A stretch of DNA of 64,000 bases from Myxococcus fulvus. GTDB lineage: Bacteria > Myxococcota > Myxococcia > Myxococcales > Myxococcaceae. Under the pieces are notes generated by a model. It was not told the origin of the DNA. It saw only the letters and a program-made list of their open reading frames with translations, and searched no databases. The stretch spans positions 682,001 to 746,000 of the forward strand of contig NZ_FOIB01000003.1 of assembly GCF_900111765.1 (NCBI RefSeq). Reading direction: 5' to 3'. Shown in pieces: positions 27,713-38,802 of the stretch (position 1 is its first letter; each line of letters begins with the position of its first letter). A program made the translations under genes and the position numbers.

Positions 27713-27727
27713 AGCCGGAGGCTTCGG

Positions 27728-29977
27728 TTACAGCGTCTGGAGGAAGCGCAGCAGCGCGGCGCGGTCCGCGGCGTTCATGTTGGCGAACGCGTTGCGCGCG
27801 GCCTGGCCCTCACCGCCGTGCCAGAGGATGGCCTCGGTGAGCGAGCGCGCGCGGCCGTCGTGCAGATACGCCTCGCCGCCGCTGACGCCCGCCGTGAGGC
27901 CGATGCCCCAGAGCGGAGGCGTGCGCCACTCGGCGCCGCTGGCGATGCCCTCGGGCAGGTTGTCCGCGAGCCCCGCGCCCATGTCGTGCAGGAGCAGGTC
28001 CGTGTACGGACGGATCGTCTGGCCGCGCAGCTCCGCGTTCGGGTGGAAGGCGCTGGTGGTGAGGCTGGTGGCGTGGCACTTCGCGCAGCCGGCGTTCTGG
28101 AAGAGCGTCTCACCGCGCTGGGCCTGGGTGTCGCGCAAGTCACGCCGCGCGGGCACGCCGAGCAGCGCCACGTAGCGGACCATCTTGTCCAGGTCCGTGG
28201 CGTTCAGCTCCTGGCTCGCGCCCGAGCACCCCTGCTGCGAGGGGCCGCAGTCCAGGGTGGGGAACACGGCGCTGGTGACGCCGATGTCCCGGTTGAGGGC
28301 CTCGGCCACCTGGTGCTTGAGCCGCGCGATGCCCGCCTTCCAGCCGAAGCGCCCCAGCCGCGTCTGGCCCGTCTCCGGGTCGACGACGGCCTGCATGCGG
28401 CCGGAGATGCCATCGCCGTTGGTGTCGTTCGGGTCCGCGAGCGCCGCCACGGACGTCTCCGGGATGGCCTCCAGGAGCCCCAGTCCCACCAGCTGCGGGG
28501 TGATGCGGGCCGAGTGGTTCGTCGGGATGACGTTGAGGAAGCTGTAGTTGGGCTTGCGCAGCTCGTACGGCGTGCCGTCCGCGAAGGTGCCGGTGCTCGT
28601 CGTCCAGCTGGCGATGCGCACGTCCGCCTCGGGCGTGCCGCTGGTGCTGCGCGGCTGGAGGCGGAAGCCGAGGAACGGGTCCGCCGTCACCGTGGTGCCG
28701 CTGACGCGCCCCACCTTCACCACGTAGTTGCCCAGCGTGGTGTTGACCGCCGGCGGCAGGCCCCGGCCGTTCTGGGTGTGGCACGCGATGCAGGAGCGGG
28801 AGATGTAGTTCGGTCCGAGCTTGTTCGCGTGCGCGGTGAAGAGCGGGTTGCCCGGCTCCGAGTGGCTGCCGTCGCTGAAGTCGGTGTGGTGCAGGCGCCG
28901 GCCCTCGACGAAGGGTTGCGCATTCACCGGCGCGATGTTCAGCGCCATCTGGAGGAACCGGTTCCTCGGCTCGTTGGAGTAGGGGTAGTTCAGCGTGGTG
29001 CGGCCGCCGAGCCAGGCCGTCTCCGGCAGGGGGAACGAGTCGAGCACGGCGCCCTGGCCCTCGAAGGGGACGATGCCGGCGGTGCCGACGATGTAGAGCA
29101 GGGCGCGGCCGTAGTAGTTGAAGCGGCCTTCCACCGGTTGTCGAAGGAAGACGCCCGCTTCGATCTCCATCCGATCTCCGACGCGGATGGCGCGGCCCTC
29201 CTTGGCGTTGAAGTTGACGCTGGCGGTGTAGAGGAAGTCGTTCACCCGCTCGAACGTGCCGTTGTGGAAGTACTCCGCTACGGTGTTGAGGCCGCGGAAG
29301 AAGGCGCGGAAGTTGGTGCCGTCGTGGGGGTAGACGGTGTGCAGGTTCACCTTGATCTGACTGCCGCCCTTGGCCACCTCGTCGATGATTTCGAGCCAGA
29401 AGGTGCGGTTCTCGAAGTAGCGCCCGAGGTAGTGGTCATAGGCCTGGTACTGCGACTCGCGCGCGTGCCTGTCGCGGACGCGGTCGCCCACGCGGGTGAT
29501 GAGCGCGGCGGTCGTGTTCTGCGTGGTGGCGGGCTCCTGCGCGGTGCCGCTGTTGAAGAGCGGGACGATGTTCCCCACGTCGGGGGTGGGGCCGGCGTCC
29601 TGCGGCCCAGGGCCCGCGTCCGGTGTCCCGGAGCCCGCGTCCGGCGTCTGCGTGCCGGAGTGCGTGTAGCGCGCCCAGGCGGTGTCGTAGGCGCAGTTGC
29701 AGGCGAGGTCCCAATACGTGAACGAATAGTCGACGACGTCTCCGGCGTTCAGCCCGCCCACCGTGTACTGGTTGCGACCGTTCGTCACGGCCATCCGGAT
29801 GTTGAGCTGCCCTCCGTTGTTCACCTTGTAGTGGATGTCGGCCCACTGCGTGGTGTCGATGAAGAAGATGGCGGACGAGCCAGACGGCTGAGCGCCATAG
29901 GTGGCGGCGCTCGCGGTGCTCGCCGCGAGGCCCGCCAACAGCAATGCCACGGCCATTCCTGTTGCTCTGTTACGCAT
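27728..29977 (-). CDS. Di-haem oxidoreductase (DUF1111/DHOR type) with N-terminal carbohydrate-binding-like domain
   Basis: The 749-residue protein has a signal peptide (cleavage after about ASTASA). Residues about 25-105 resemble a CBM56-type beta-glucan-binding domain (WADIHYKVNNGGQLNIRM, YTVGGLNAGDVVDYSFTY). A Pro/Asp/Ala/Gly-rich linker follows, and then a large domain with two haem-c sites, CIACH and CAKCH. Around them lie features of the DHOR family, such as GRGLPP after the first haem and the closing YLHDGRARSLTEAILWHGGE region (in two parts), related to MauG/cytochrome c peroxidases. It should act outside the inner membrane in electron transfer or oxidation. The CBM-haem combination suggests action on or near a polysaccharide, but this is inference. 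Cytochrome maturation genes are not adjacent. Confidence 0.88.
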   Translation of the reverse strand: MRNRATGMAVALLLAGLAASTASAATYGAQPSGSSAIFFIDTTQWADIHYKVNNGGQLNIRMAVTNGRNQYTVGGLNAGDVVDYSFTYWDLACNCAYDTAWARYTHSGTQTPDAGSGTPDAGPGPQDAGPTPDVGNIVPLFNSGTAQEPATTQNTTAALITRVGDRVRDRHARESQYQAYDHYLGRYFENRTFWLEIIDEVAKGGSQIKVNLHTVYPHDGTNFRAFFRGLNTVAEYFHNGTFERVNDFLYTASVNFNAKEGRAIRVGDRMEIEAGVFLRQPVEGRFNYYGRALLYIVGTAGIVPFEGQGAVLDSFPLPETAWLGGRTTLNYPYSNEPRNRFLQMALNIAPVNAQPFVEGRRLHHTDFSDGSHSEPGNPLFTAHANKLGPNYISRSCIACHTQNGRGLPPAVNTTLGNYVVKVGRVSGTTVTADPFLGFRLQPRSTSGTPEADVRIASWTTSTGTFADGTPYELRKPNYSFLNVIPTNHSARITPQLVGLGLLEAIPETSVAALADPNDTNGDGISGRMQAVVDPETGQTRLGRFGWKAGIARLKHQVAEALNRDIGVTSAVFPTLDCGPSQQGCSGASQELNATDLDKMVRYVALLGVPARRDLRDTQAQRGETLFQNAGCAKCHATSLTTSAFHPNAELRGQTIRPYTDLLLHDMGAGLADNLPEGIASGAEWRTPPLWGIGLTAGVSGGEAYLHDGRARSLTEAILWHGGEGQAARNAFANMNAADRAALLRFLQTL

Positions 29978-30185
29978 GCGCGTTCTCCAGGGGGAACCTC
30001 CGCATGGTGGCTCCGGCTTTCTCCACCATCCGAAGGAAGTGGAGGTTTAGGCCGGTCAGACAAGAATTCCTATGATGTTCGGAAATTTTAGCTACTAGGG
30101 TCTAAATCCCGACATTCGTGAGAGGACGGACTTGCGTCCTGATGCGTTGCGTTGAGGCGGGCCTGGGGCAGGATGCGCGGCGTTC

Positions 30186-30974
30186 ATGCAACCGGTGCCT
30201 TTGGCGGTGACGACGAGCAGCAAGGCGGACGAGGCCCAGCGCGAGGAGGCCCGGGCGGTGGCCGCGCGTTGGGGGCTGCCGTGGATGTCGCGCAAGCCGA
30301 AGGAGGGCATCGCTCCGTGGCTGGGCATCAAGGCGCAGGCCCTGCTGGTGGTGGGGGACGACGGCGTGACGCTGTGGGCGCCGGGCGGTTCCTTCGGGTT
30401 CCATGCGGGCATGGCGCATCTGAGGCGCATGCGACTGGCGGCGGGGGAGCCGGACACCTTCGTCCGGGTGGCGGAGCTTCGCGCCGGTGACGCGGTGCTG
30501 GACTGCACGCTGGGCCTGGCGCAGGACGCGCTGGTGGCCTCGCTGGCGGTGGGGCCGTCCGGGCGCGTGGTGGGCGTGGAGAAGAGCGTGGCCCTGTGCG
30601 CGGTGGCGGCGGAGGGCCTGCGGCACTTCGAGCGGGGTCCGGACTCGTGCGCCATCGAGGTGCACCACGCGGACGCGCACGCGTACTTGAAGGGGCTGCC
30701 GTCGGCGTCGTTCGACGTGGTGTTCTTCGACCCGATGTTCGGCAAGCCGAAGAAGGCGCAGGCCGCGTTCGAGGTGCTGCGGCTCTTCGCGGAGCACGCG
30801 CCCCTGACGGCCCAGGCGCTGGAGGAGGCCCGGCGCGTGGCGCGCCGCTGGGTGGTGGTGAAGGGCGCGCGCTACTCGGATGACCTGCGCAAGCTGGGGA
30901 TTGCTCCGGAGCCGACCTCGCGCTTCTCGGACGTCACCTGGGGCAGGGTGGCCGCGCTCGCCCCAGTGCCTTGA
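30186..30974 (+). CDS. RsmJ-like SAM-dependent methyltransferase
   Basis: The 262-residue protein has a class I methyltransferase core. VLDCTLGLAQDALVA is the SAM-binding motif I in the RsmJ-like form (DxTxGLGxDxxV), GRVVGVEKS is motif II, and FDVVFFDPMFGKPKK is the catalytic-side motif with RsmJ-like DPMF. ARRWVVVKGAR matches the late RsmJ motif VVVKRP. RsmJ methylates a guanine of 16S rRNA (position 1516 in E. coli), so an rRNA or other RNA target is likely. The N-terminal 80 residues (MSRKPKEG, LLVVGDDGVTLW) resemble the usual RsmJ-like N-domain. The start is ATG 30186, and there is no signal peptide. Confidence 0.82.
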   Translation: MQPVPLAVTTSSKADEAQREEARAVAARWGLPWMSRKPKEGIAPWLGIKAQALLVVGDDGVTLWAPGGSFGFHAGMAHLRRMRLAAGEPDTFVRVAELRAGDAVLDCTLGLAQDALVASLAVGPSGRVVGVEKSVALCAVAAEGLRHFERGPDSCAIEVHHADAHAYLKGLPSASFDVVFFDPMFGKPKKAQAAFEVLRLFAEHAPLTAQALEEARRVARRWVVVKGARYSDDLRKLGIAPEPTSRFSDVTWGRVAALAPVP

Positions 30975-31238
30975 GCGTTGCAAAACACATCGGTGGGTCC
31001 ATTTCGAGTCGGTGTTTCATCTGACGGATGGCGTCAATGACTCACGCGAAATCCCTCTTGGGGTGACGAGTCCCGTAAAACCCATACATCCTAAGGGAGA
31101 CCCCTGCGTTGACAGGGAATGGATGAATCCTGTGGCATTCGCGCGCCGTCGAGGAGGCGAAAGGCCTCGTGGCTGGGCTCGCCGGGTCATCCACGTTCAT
31201 CGATGGTCATCCCGAAATAGCAAGGAGTTGCCAACAGC

Positions 31239-32537
31239 ATGTTGCATCCATTCCGTGGATTGGCGGTGTTGTCGGTGCTCGTCGCGTTGGGCCCACCCGG
31301 CTCGGCGTCCGCGCGCCCGATGTATTGGCCGAATGACCATGTCGCGTTGGACGACGGAACCGTCCTGTACGGCAGTTCGAGCACGCTGGATCAGATCTAC
31401 GCGGAGATTAACTACGAGAAGTACAACAACTGTACCGGTGTCTGTACCTCCGGCATGGAGTCCGGGGATACAGCGGCGCACGTCTTCGTGGACGAGGGCG
31501 CGGATCCCCAGGCGTCGAACACGACGGAGCCAGGGGGAATCCAGGTGAATCCTTCCGGCGTGGATCCCGCAGGTCAGCCTTTCAGCAAGGTCTTCCACAA
31601 GGACGATGGCTTCGGTAACTCGCTGTTCGGCGCGGGCTACATGCTGGATGGCGCGCTCAACGCGATTCCCTCGACCCCATCGACCGGAGCGTCGATGTCC
31701 ACCACCGCTGAAGGGAAGGTCTGGGCACAGGTCTTCGGCCTGGGCCGGAAGGAGGTGATGCGGGCTCGTGCCACGGCGAGCGGGCTGCAGTCCGGTGTCC
31801 ACGACGCCTCGGCGAACATCTACATCCTGGGTGCACAGATCTATGAAAAGCGGCTCGCCCCAGGGGCGGTGACGCTCTCGGACGAGAAAATCTTCACGCG
31901 GGAGTTCCTCAAGGCTGAGAAGCCCTTCCCCATCATGTTCATCACGGTGACGGTGACGGCGACACTTGCTGGCAATGCGGGCATCACGGCGGCCGCCACC
32001 GTCGGTCCGACGGCGGCCAAGCTCCTGGCCACACCGAAGGGTTCCATCTTCGTTACCGCCTCGGCCGTCGCTTCCGTCGCCGTGGCCAGCTTGGGCGTAG
32101 AGGGAAGTCTCACACTCGTCGAGGTGTCGCTCCCCATCAGCGAGCAGCTCGTGTCCAAGGGGTGCAGCACCCTGGGTTGGGACCTCAGATCCTCCTTCGT
32201 AGTGACGCGGCTGTCCGGAAAGCTCAAGGCCTTCGTGAAGATCAATCTGATCCTCATCAAGAAGAAGTTCTCGGTGACCATCGCCTCGTGGAGTGGCTCT
32301 GTTCAGGGCAGCAGCAGCGCCTGGCTCCTCTATAACAACGCCGGTACGGCGCCGCTCTACTTCACCTGTGTAGGCGGCTCACCGGTAGGTGGCATCGTCA
32401 ACCTGGATCCGGCGCCCAGCCCCACGCCGGGCGGTGGAGGCACCACTCCGCCACCGAGAGGTGGAGAGGACTGCTTCGCGGCCACTCCGTCGAAGGGCAT
32501 GGACATGATGCCTCCGACTCCAGGCCCTTGCACGTAG
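31239..32537 (+). CDS. Secreted protein of unknown function
   Basis: The 432-residue product starts with a signal peptide (cleavage near GSASA-RP). The mature region has a Cys-containing N-part (NNCTGVCTSG), a large beta-rich middle and a Pro/Gly-rich end. The middle contains long alternating hydrophobic stretches (MFITVTVTATLAGNAGITAA, VTASAVASVAVASLGVEGS) that look like amphipathic strands. The start at ATG 31239 has AGGAG 11 bases upstream. The HEAT-repeat gene follows 114 bases later, and the two are probably a functional pair, since both are exported and both lie alone between operons. I do not recognise a family. A TTGACA lies at 31109 in the 264-base gap upstream, but no matching -10 element is visible. 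Confidence 0.78.
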   Translation: MLHPFRGLAVLSVLVALGPPGSASARPMYWPNDHVALDDGTVLYGSSSTLDQIYAEINYEKYNNCTGVCTSGMESGDTAAHVFVDEGADPQASNTTEPGGIQVNPSGVDPAGQPFSKVFHKDDGFGNSLFGAGYMLDGALNAIPSTPSTGASMSTTAEGKVWAQVFGLGRKEVMRARATASGLQSGVHDASANIYILGAQIYEKRLAPGAVTLSDEKIFTREFLKAEKPFPIMFITVTVTATLAGNAGITAAATVGPTAAKLLATPKGSIFVTASAVASVAVASLGVEGSLTLVEVSLPISEQLVSKGCSTLGWDLRSSFVVTRLSGKLKAFVKINLILIKKKFSVTIASWSGSVQGSSSAWLLYNNAGTAPLYFTCVGGSPVGGIVNLDPAPSPTPGGGGTTPPPRGGEDCFAATPSKGMDMMPPTPGPCT

Positions 32538-32651
32538 TCGTCGAGCCAGCGTGCCAGCCCAGGGGAGCAAGCTCGTTCGGGACTGCTTCCTGAAATCCGT
32601 CTCTGGCGGCGAGGTCCGCCGCCGGAGCCCTCCCTTGCATCAGGACCTCTC

Positions 32652-34595
32652 GTGACTCGTCGCCACTGGCTTGCTGCTACCTGTCTCCTCGTCCTCTCCC
32701 TGGGCGTCGTCGCCCACTTCGTCGGCGCGGACGCGCCGCATACGACGCCCTCCGACAGAGTGCATTCGCGGATGGAACGCTCCTCCGGGGACGAGATACC
32801 GCCTGCGGTCCTGCTCGCTCCTGTCCCCGACCCGCAGTGGCGGCGTGCTTGGATTGAGGGCTCCCAGTTCGTTTATGCAGCCACGGCCGAGCAACGCCTC
32901 GTGTTGGGAAAGCAGCCCCCTGGCGCTCCGCCGTCCGTGCGCCTGGGCATAACGGGAGAGCTGAGCTTCGCCGTCGTGGGTACCGGGCGCGACACCGTGG
33001 ACCTGCAGGTCCACGTGCTCGCCCGTCGACTCGAGTTCGAGTCGGAGGGGAAGAGTTCGCTAGACGAACGGAGTCGGCCGCAGATGCTGGAGCACCTCCA
33101 GACCCCGTTCTTCGTAACGCTCAACATGCAGGGCGCGGCGCTCTCCACCTATTTCGAGATAGGCATCAATCCCGTCGCTCAGAATTTTCTGCGCTCGCTT
33201 GTCGCGGCCACCCAGTTCGTCATGCCAGACGCGCGGCAGGATGCGTGGGAGGCCCAGGAACTTGATGTCACCGGCCAGTATGTCGCCCGCTATTCCGGGA
33301 TGCAGGGGGCGTCCTATGTGAAGTCGAAGGCCCGCTATCTGCGGGTCGCCTCTCCCGGAGGACTGCGGCCGGTGGACCCGTCGGTATCGGTCGCTACCCA
33401 GTCACGGACTCTCATCGTCCTAGGGAAGGAGTTCTGGCCCACCTCGCTAGAGGGGCATGAACGCGTGGAAATCGACTCGAAGGAGGGCGCGCCACCCATC
33501 ATCGGCGAGGGCGAAGTCTCGTTGTCACGCATCGCCGTACGGCACGCTCCCGCTCTCATTGGCACACTCGAGGCACGGCGCAAGTACCTGGGCCATACTT
33601 CTCTGGCCACCGCCGTCTTCGTTCCCGTGGATCCTCGCGACGAACTGCGGCGGCAAGTCGCTGGCGCGACGCTGGGGGAACTTGCTACGACGCTGCGAGG
33701 TTTGTCGAAGAACGGCACACCGGATGGCGAGCGGACTGCCCAGGTCATGGGGCGACTGAAGGCCTTGTTCCTGCTGGAGCCGGGGACTGCGGCGAGCGTT
33801 CCTGGGCTTCTATCCGGCGAGAAGGACCGCAATACGTACAGCACCATGCTCGGCGCGCTTTCTGCGGCTAGCACTCCCGAGGCGGTGCGTGCGTTGAGCC
33901 AAGTCGCGAGTGATGTCAGCCATGCGACGGTGGTGCGCGTGGATGCCATCGCGGCGCTCGGTGTGGTCGAGAACCCGACGCAGGAGGGGGTCGCCGCGCT
34001 GCGCGGCGTGGCGGCGAGCCCGGACGCGGAGCTGCGTGGGACGGCCACGCTGGCCCTGGGGAACGCGACGCGCAACGCCCTGCGGGGCGACCCGGCCCTG
34101 GGGGAGGGGATGCTGGCGGAGTTGATGCGGTCGGCGACCGGCCCCTCGTCTCCCGAGGCGAGAGCGCTCCTCATCCGCTCGTTGGCCAACACGGCGGACG
34201 CGAGGGTGCTGCCGACGCTCCAGCAGGCCCTGCAGGACCCGTCCCCCGTGGTGCGCGAGGCCGCCGCGGAGGCGCTGCGGTTGATTCCCGGCCCGGACGT
34301 GGACCGGCTCGTGTCCAGGGTTATGCTGGAGGACTTGGCCCCCGAGGTGCGGCGCGCGGCCATCTTCGCGAGCAGCTTCCGGGCGCTCGCGCCCCAGATT
34401 CCAGCGCTGGCCCAGGTCATCCGCCATGACACCGTGGAGGCGGTGCGCATCGAGGCCGTGCGTCTGCTCGGCGCGAACCTGCGTCAGGCCCCTGGCGTCG
34501 CGGAGTTGCTGGCGTGGGCGGGGCAGAACGATCCCAACAGCGACGTGCGCCACACGGCCCAGGCCTTCCTGTCCGCGCGCCCTCCCGTCCAGTGA
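32652..34595 (+). CDS. Exported HEAT-repeat protein with N-terminal beta domain
   Basis: The 647-residue protein has an N-terminal hydrophobic signal (LAATCLLVLSLGVVAHF). Residues about 60-330 form a beta-rich domain containing GSQFVYAATAEQRLVLG, VDLQVHVLARRLEFES and WEAQELDVTGQYVARY. Residues about 340-647 form a row of HEAT-type helical repeats (for example PVVREAAAEALRLIPG, EVRRAAIFASSFRAL, AVRIEAVRLLGANLR). The plan of a beta barrel followed by a helical superhelix, with the phrase LDVTGQYVARY between them, resembles the N-terminal module of large lipid-transfer proteins (vitellogenin/MTP). That is an inference from layout and a few short matches. The unknown secreted protein directly upstream may be a partner. 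Confidence 0.83.
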   Translation: MTRRHWLAATCLLVLSLGVVAHFVGADAPHTTPSDRVHSRMERSSGDEIPPAVLLAPVPDPQWRRAWIEGSQFVYAATAEQRLVLGKQPPGAPPSVRLGITGELSFAVVGTGRDTVDLQVHVLARRLEFESEGKSSLDERSRPQMLEHLQTPFFVTLNMQGAALSTYFEIGINPVAQNFLRSLVAATQFVMPDARQDAWEAQELDVTGQYVARYSGMQGASYVKSKARYLRVASPGGLRPVDPSVSVATQSRTLIVLGKEFWPTSLEGHERVEIDSKEGAPPIIGEGEVSLSRIAVRHAPALIGTLEARRKYLGHTSLATAVFVPVDPRDELRRQVAGATLGELATTLRGLSKNGTPDGERTAQVMGRLKALFLLEPGTAASVPGLLSGEKDRNTYSTMLGALSAASTPEAVRALSQVASDVSHATVVRVDAIAALGVVENPTQEGVAALRGVAASPDAELRGTATLALGNATRNALRGDPALGEGMLAELMRSATGPSSPEARALLIRSLANTADARVLPTLQQALQDPSPVVREAAAEALRLIPGPDVDRLVSRVMLEDLAPEVRRAAIFASSFRALAPQIPALAQVIRHDTVEAVRIEAVRLLGANLRQAPGVAELLAWAGQNDPNSDVRHTAQAFLSARPPVQ

Positions 34596-34628
34596 ACGGC
34601 GGTCCGGGCGCGCGGAAGGAGGGGAGCG

Positions 34629-36338
<1,710 letters not shown>

Positions 36339-36407
36339 AACACGCGTACGGGCCCACGGCTCGGTCCTTGAGGGCACCGCTGGGGCATGGCACGCTGACG
36401 GACCGCG

Positions 36408-36725
36408 ATGCGTTCGCCCGCCCGACGTCAGCCCTCGAAAGCGCCCGAGGACCTCCATGCGCGCCTGGCCCACCGGGTCGCCGCGCTCGAGGACCGGGTG
36501 CGTCGGCTGGAGGCCCGCCTGCGCGCCGCGTCCGCTCAGCCCGCGCCCCGTACGTCGCCCCGACGGGCGACCGAGCCCTCGGCGCCCGCGTCCCGGCGCG
36601 CGCGTCCCCGCTGTCCGGGTTGTACCCTGGAGCTGCCCCCGGGCCGACGCGGCGAGTCGTGCGTCTGGTGCGGCTTCGTCTTTTCCGCCGTGAGTCGGCG
36701 CCGCCCGGCACGAAAGAAGCGATGA
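36408..36725 (+). CDS. Small coiled-coil zinc-ribbon protein
   Basis: The gene codes for 105 residues. Residues about 15-42 form a short coiled coil (LAHRVAALEDRVRRLEARLR), followed by an Ala/Pro/Arg-rich linker. Residues 68-89 carry a zinc ribbon with two CxxC pairs (CPGC, CVWCGF), and the C-terminus is strongly basic (RRRPARKKR). The stop overlaps the start of the pseudokinase gene (ATGA), so the two are translationally coupled. Metal binding is inferred from the cysteines. The basic tail and zinc ribbon would suit nucleic-acid or scaffold binding. I do not recognise a named family. Confidence 0.72.
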   Translation: MRSPARRQPSKAPEDLHARLAHRVAALEDRVRRLEARLRAASAQPAPRTSPRRATEPSAPASRRARPRCPGCTLELPPGRRGESCVWCGFVFSAVSRRRPARKKR

Positions 36726-38794
36726 GCGCCACCTACCGTCTGACGGGACGCATCGAGTCCGGAGAGCTCGCGGAGCTCTACGAGGCCGTCCAGGCTCCCT
36801 CGGGCGAAGTGGTGGTGAAGCTCTTCCACCCCAAGACGTCGGACCCCGCCTACGCGCTGGACCTGGCGGAGACGACGCGCCTGCTCCAGCCCGTGCGCCA
36901 CCCGGGCATCCTCCACGTGGTGGACATGGGCGTCGTGCGCCAGCGGCTCGCCGTGGTGCGCGAGGACGTCGACGGCTACCTCCTGGGCACCGCCCTCCAA
37001 CGCCTGCACACCAAGGAGGTCGTCCTCCCGTACACGGTGGCGCTCTACGTCGTCATCCAGCTCCTGGATGCGGTGCAGAAGGCCCACGAGGCGGGCGTCG
37101 TCCACGGCGCGCTCACGCCCGGCAACGTGGTGCTGGGGCGCAACGGCACGCCCGCCGTCTGTGACTTCGGCGCCATGCGCGCGCTGCTCGCGGTGCCCCA
37201 GCTGCGCAAGTCCTTCGCGGGCCGCGGCCGAGGCACCTACCGCGCACCCGAGGTGACGCGAGGGGAGGCCGCCACCGAGGTGGCGGATGTGTATTCGCTG
37301 GGCGCCATCGCCTACGAGCTGCTCACCCAGCGCGAGCCGGTGGTGCCGGGCAGCGGCGGCGTCTCCACGCGCAGGAGCGAGTCGCTGCCTCCGCCCAGCC
37401 GGTTGGACCGGCGCATCAACAGCCGGTTGGATCCGCTCATCCTCCGCGCGCTGGAGCCCAACGCCGCGCGGCGCTTCCGCACGTGCGGCGAGTTCTCCAA
37501 TGCGCTCCGCAACTTCCTCTCGGCCAGCGGCGGCATGCCGGGCATCGAGGACGTGCGCCGCTTCGTCAACGAGCTGTTCCCCAACGAGGTCAGCGTCGCC
37601 AGCGCGGCCCCTCCGTTCAAGGAGCCGTTCCAGCTGGAGCCCATCTCCGGCGCGGAGATGGACGACCTGGGCGCCGAGGAGCCCGAGGCCTCCATCGTCC
37701 AGCGCGCCCCCTACACCCGCGCGCTCACCGAGTCGGAGGCCGGCGCGGAGACCCAGGAGTCCGTCCCCGGCTTCGACGAGTACCGACCCGAGGAGTACGA
37801 GCAGGACATCGCCTCCACGCAGACCCGCGTGAAGGACGCCCCCGCGCCCCAGGCCCAGGCCCATGGCGAGGACTGGACGGAGGGGACCCACGCCGCGGCG
37901 GTCGAGCAGGACTGGGATGCGCCTCCGGGCGCCGCGCCGCCCAAGCCGCGGCGTCAGCACGGGCAGCAGGGGACAGGCGCGGCGGCCCCGGGTGCGCGTC
38001 CGCCGGCGCGCAACGCCCGCATGCGCGTGGTGGAGGACTTCTCCGCGCCGTCTCCGCTGTCGGATGACGACGAGGAGTTCTCCGTCGCCGGTCGTCGCGC
38101 GGCGGCCCGTGCGAAGCGTCCTCCGCCGCCCGTGGAGAAGGGCCCTCAGACGCTGCCAGACCCGATGCCCGCGGTGGTCCGTCCGGGCCATCGCGCCGAC
38201 ATGGCGATGCCGGCGTCGACCTCCCAGAACATTCCCGTGAGCTCCGCGGAGCCCGCCCGACCGAGCACCCGCGGGCGGCTCATCCTCGCGACGGAGGCGC
38301 GTCGGGGACGCTGGCTCGCCATCGCCGGAGTGCTGGCACTGGTGGGGTTCGCGACGTTCCTGGTCGCCGCGTGGCGGCTGGGCGATTCCGAGGCGCCCGC
38401 CGGGGAGGAGGCCGCCGAGTCCCTCCGCACGGGGCCGTCGCCCGCCACCCCCATCCCCCGACCCGCGCCTCCGCCGAAGCCCGCGGCGGTGGAGCGGGAG
38501 CCGGCGCCGCGCGCGGAGGAGCCCGAGGAGGAGGTCTCCCCCGCGAAGGCGATTCCCGCCTCGCAGCGCGGCTACCTGACCCTCACGACCAACGAGCCCG
38601 CCAAGGTGTATCTGGACGGGAAGCTCATCAGCAGGACCACGCCCCTCAAGCGCTATCCCATGCGCGTGGGCGCGCACGAGCTGGAGCTGGTCGCGCGCAC
38701 CACGGGCGAGCGCATGCCCCTGTCCGTTCAGATCCGACGAGGGAAGTTGACCTCCTCGATCGTGGTCGACTTCCGCCCCGCTCCCCGACGGTGA
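36722..38794 (+). CDS. Membrane pseudokinase with PEGA domain
   Basis: The 690-residue protein begins with a Hanks-type kinase fold (about 8-260) that keeps the ATP-site lysine (VVVK33), DFG (148-150) and APE (RAPEVTRGE). The catalytic HRD is replaced by HGA (128-130, in VVHGALTPGN), so the catalytic aspartate is missing, and the glycine loop is weak. It is best called a pseudokinase, probably a nucleotide- or partner-binding switch. A long Pro/Ala/Glu-rich linker follows. Then come a membrane segment (WLAIAGVLALVGFATFLVAA, about 525-545) and a C-terminal PEGA-type beta domain (YLTLTTNEPAKVYLDGKLI) outside the membrane. ATG 36722 overlaps the upstream stop, and the response regulator follows immediately. 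The frame is open upstream to 36368 but that part overlaps the zinc-ribbon gene. Confidence 0.88.
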   Translation: MSATYRLTGRIESGELAELYEAVQAPSGEVVVKLFHPKTSDPAYALDLAETTRLLQPVRHPGILHVVDMGVVRQRLAVVREDVDGYLLGTALQRLHTKEVVLPYTVALYVVIQLLDAVQKAHEAGVVHGALTPGNVVLGRNGTPAVCDFGAMRALLAVPQLRKSFAGRGRGTYRAPEVTRGEAATEVADVYSLGAIAYELLTQREPVVPGSGGVSTRRSESLPPPSRLDRRINSRLDPLILRALEPNAARRFRTCGEFSNALRNFLSASGGMPGIEDVRRFVNELFPNEVSVASAAPPFKEPFQLEPISGAEMDDLGAEEPEASIVQRAPYTRALTESEAGAETQESVPGFDEYRPEEYEQDIASTQTRVKDAPAPQAQAHGEDWTEGTHAAAVEQDWDAPPGAAPPKPRRQHGQQGTGAAAPGARPPARNARMRVVEDFSAPSPLSDDDEEFSVAGRRAAARAKRPPPPVEKGPQTLPDPMPAVVRPGHRADMAMPASTSQNIPVSSAEPARPSTRGRLILATEARRGRWLAIAGVLALVGFATFLVAAWRLGDSEAPAGEEAAESLRTGPSPATPIPRPAPPPKPAAVEREPAPRAEEPEEEVSPAKAIPASQRGYLTLTTNEPAKVYLDGKLISRTTPLKRYPMRVGAHELELVARTTGERMPLSVQIRRGKLTSSIVVDFRPAPRR

Positions 38795-38802
38795 CTGACT
38801 CC

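Noticed and set aside
31109..31140. TTGACA at 31109-31114 as the promoter of the unknown secreted protein.
   Set aside because: At 17 bases spacing the next hexamer reads GTGGCA, which is not a plausible -10 element, so I do not list a promoter.
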